Assembly: GCA_031273985.1 (NCBI GenBank)
Contig: JAISQV010000327.1
Coordinates: 1-5,233 of the forward strand
Origin: Spirochaetaceae bacterium
GTDB lineage: Bacteria; Spirochaetota; Spirochaetia; Treponematales; Breznakiellaceae
Direction of reading: 5' to 3'
Length of the DNA: 5,233 nucleotides
A program made the position numbers and the translations under genes. Under the pieces are notes generated by a model. It did no database searches. It was not told the origin of the DNA and saw only the letters and a list, made by a program, of their open reading frames with translations. This document shows positions 5,177-5,233 of the stretch, one piece after another. Every line of letters begins with the position of its first letter. Within the stretch, counting starts at the first letter, position 1.

Positions 5177-5233
5177 ATGACCGTAAAAGAAGCCCTTCTT
5201 GCCCGGCACTCGTTTCGGGCTTTCCTGCCCAAG
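5177..5233 (+). CDS. Nitroreductase family protein, N-terminus only (partial)
   Basis: Only 19 residues, MTVKEALLARHSFRAFLPK, lie before the window ends, and the frame is still open there. The pattern EALLxRxSxRxFxxK is typical of the N-terminus of nitroreductase family flavoenzymes. In that family the Arg and Ser residues of the RxSxR segment help bind the FMN phosphate. Such proteins reduce nitro compounds, quinones or flavins with NAD(P)H in the cytoplasm. The start is supported by a well placed ribosome binding site and a good promoter. It is transcribed divergently from the SNF2 gene and may be controlled through the dyad at 5110-5128. The assignment rests on a short stretch, so the subfamily and substrate are open. 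Confidence 0.65.
   Translation, partial: MTVKEALLARHSFRAFLPK

Noticed and set aside
5084..5209. N-terminal 42-codon extension of the SNF2 protein to an ATG at 5209
   Set aside because: It would cover the divergent promoter and the first codons of the next gene, while the ATG at 5083 has a clear ribosome binding site.

Overview
The window is bacterial, GC-rich (roughly 60% by eye) and compactly organised. It holds one tRNA gene, one lipoprotein gene, one very large helicase-like gene and the first codons of a fourth gene. The lipoprotein signal with a loose lipobox, the lipid-anchored glycoside hydrolase family 18 (GH18) enzyme and the SWIM/SNF2 protein would suit a GC-rich spirochaete such as a Treponema/Spirochaeta relative. 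That placement is a guess from protein style, not a proven assignment.

Layout. Positions 1-506 carry no convincing protein gene. They contain a hairpin, a pyrimidine-rich tract, a strong sigma70-type promoter (170-199) and a complete tRNA-Pro(GGG) gene (228-301, CCA not encoded). The tRNA lies between two short degenerate intergenic repeats in inverted orientation. Positions 507-1559 (+) encode a lipoprotein with a GH18 catalytic domain of the YaaH/SleL-like type, probably a cell-envelope glycan hydrolase. It converges, across only 29 bp, on a 1164-residue SWIM-zinc-finger SNF2-family ATPase read from 5083 down to 1589 (-). A 93-bp divergent intergenic region follows. It has a good promoter for the rightward gene, a weaker one for the SNF2 gene, and a 19-bp operator-like dyad over the rightward -35 box. 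The rightward gene starts at 5177 and its 19 visible residues look like the N-terminus of an FMN-dependent nitroreductase family protein.

How it fits together. Nothing here forms an obvious pathway: the GH18 gene and the SNF2 gene converge, and the SNF2 gene and the nitroreductase-like gene diverge. The only regulatory link visible is the shared divergent control region, where one bound regulator could affect both the SNF2 and the nitroreductase-like gene. No complete multi-gene novel system is visible. The least explained signals are a near-perfect palindrome inserted in frame in a linker of the SNF2 protein, the 19-bp dyad, and the inverted repeat elements around the tRNA.
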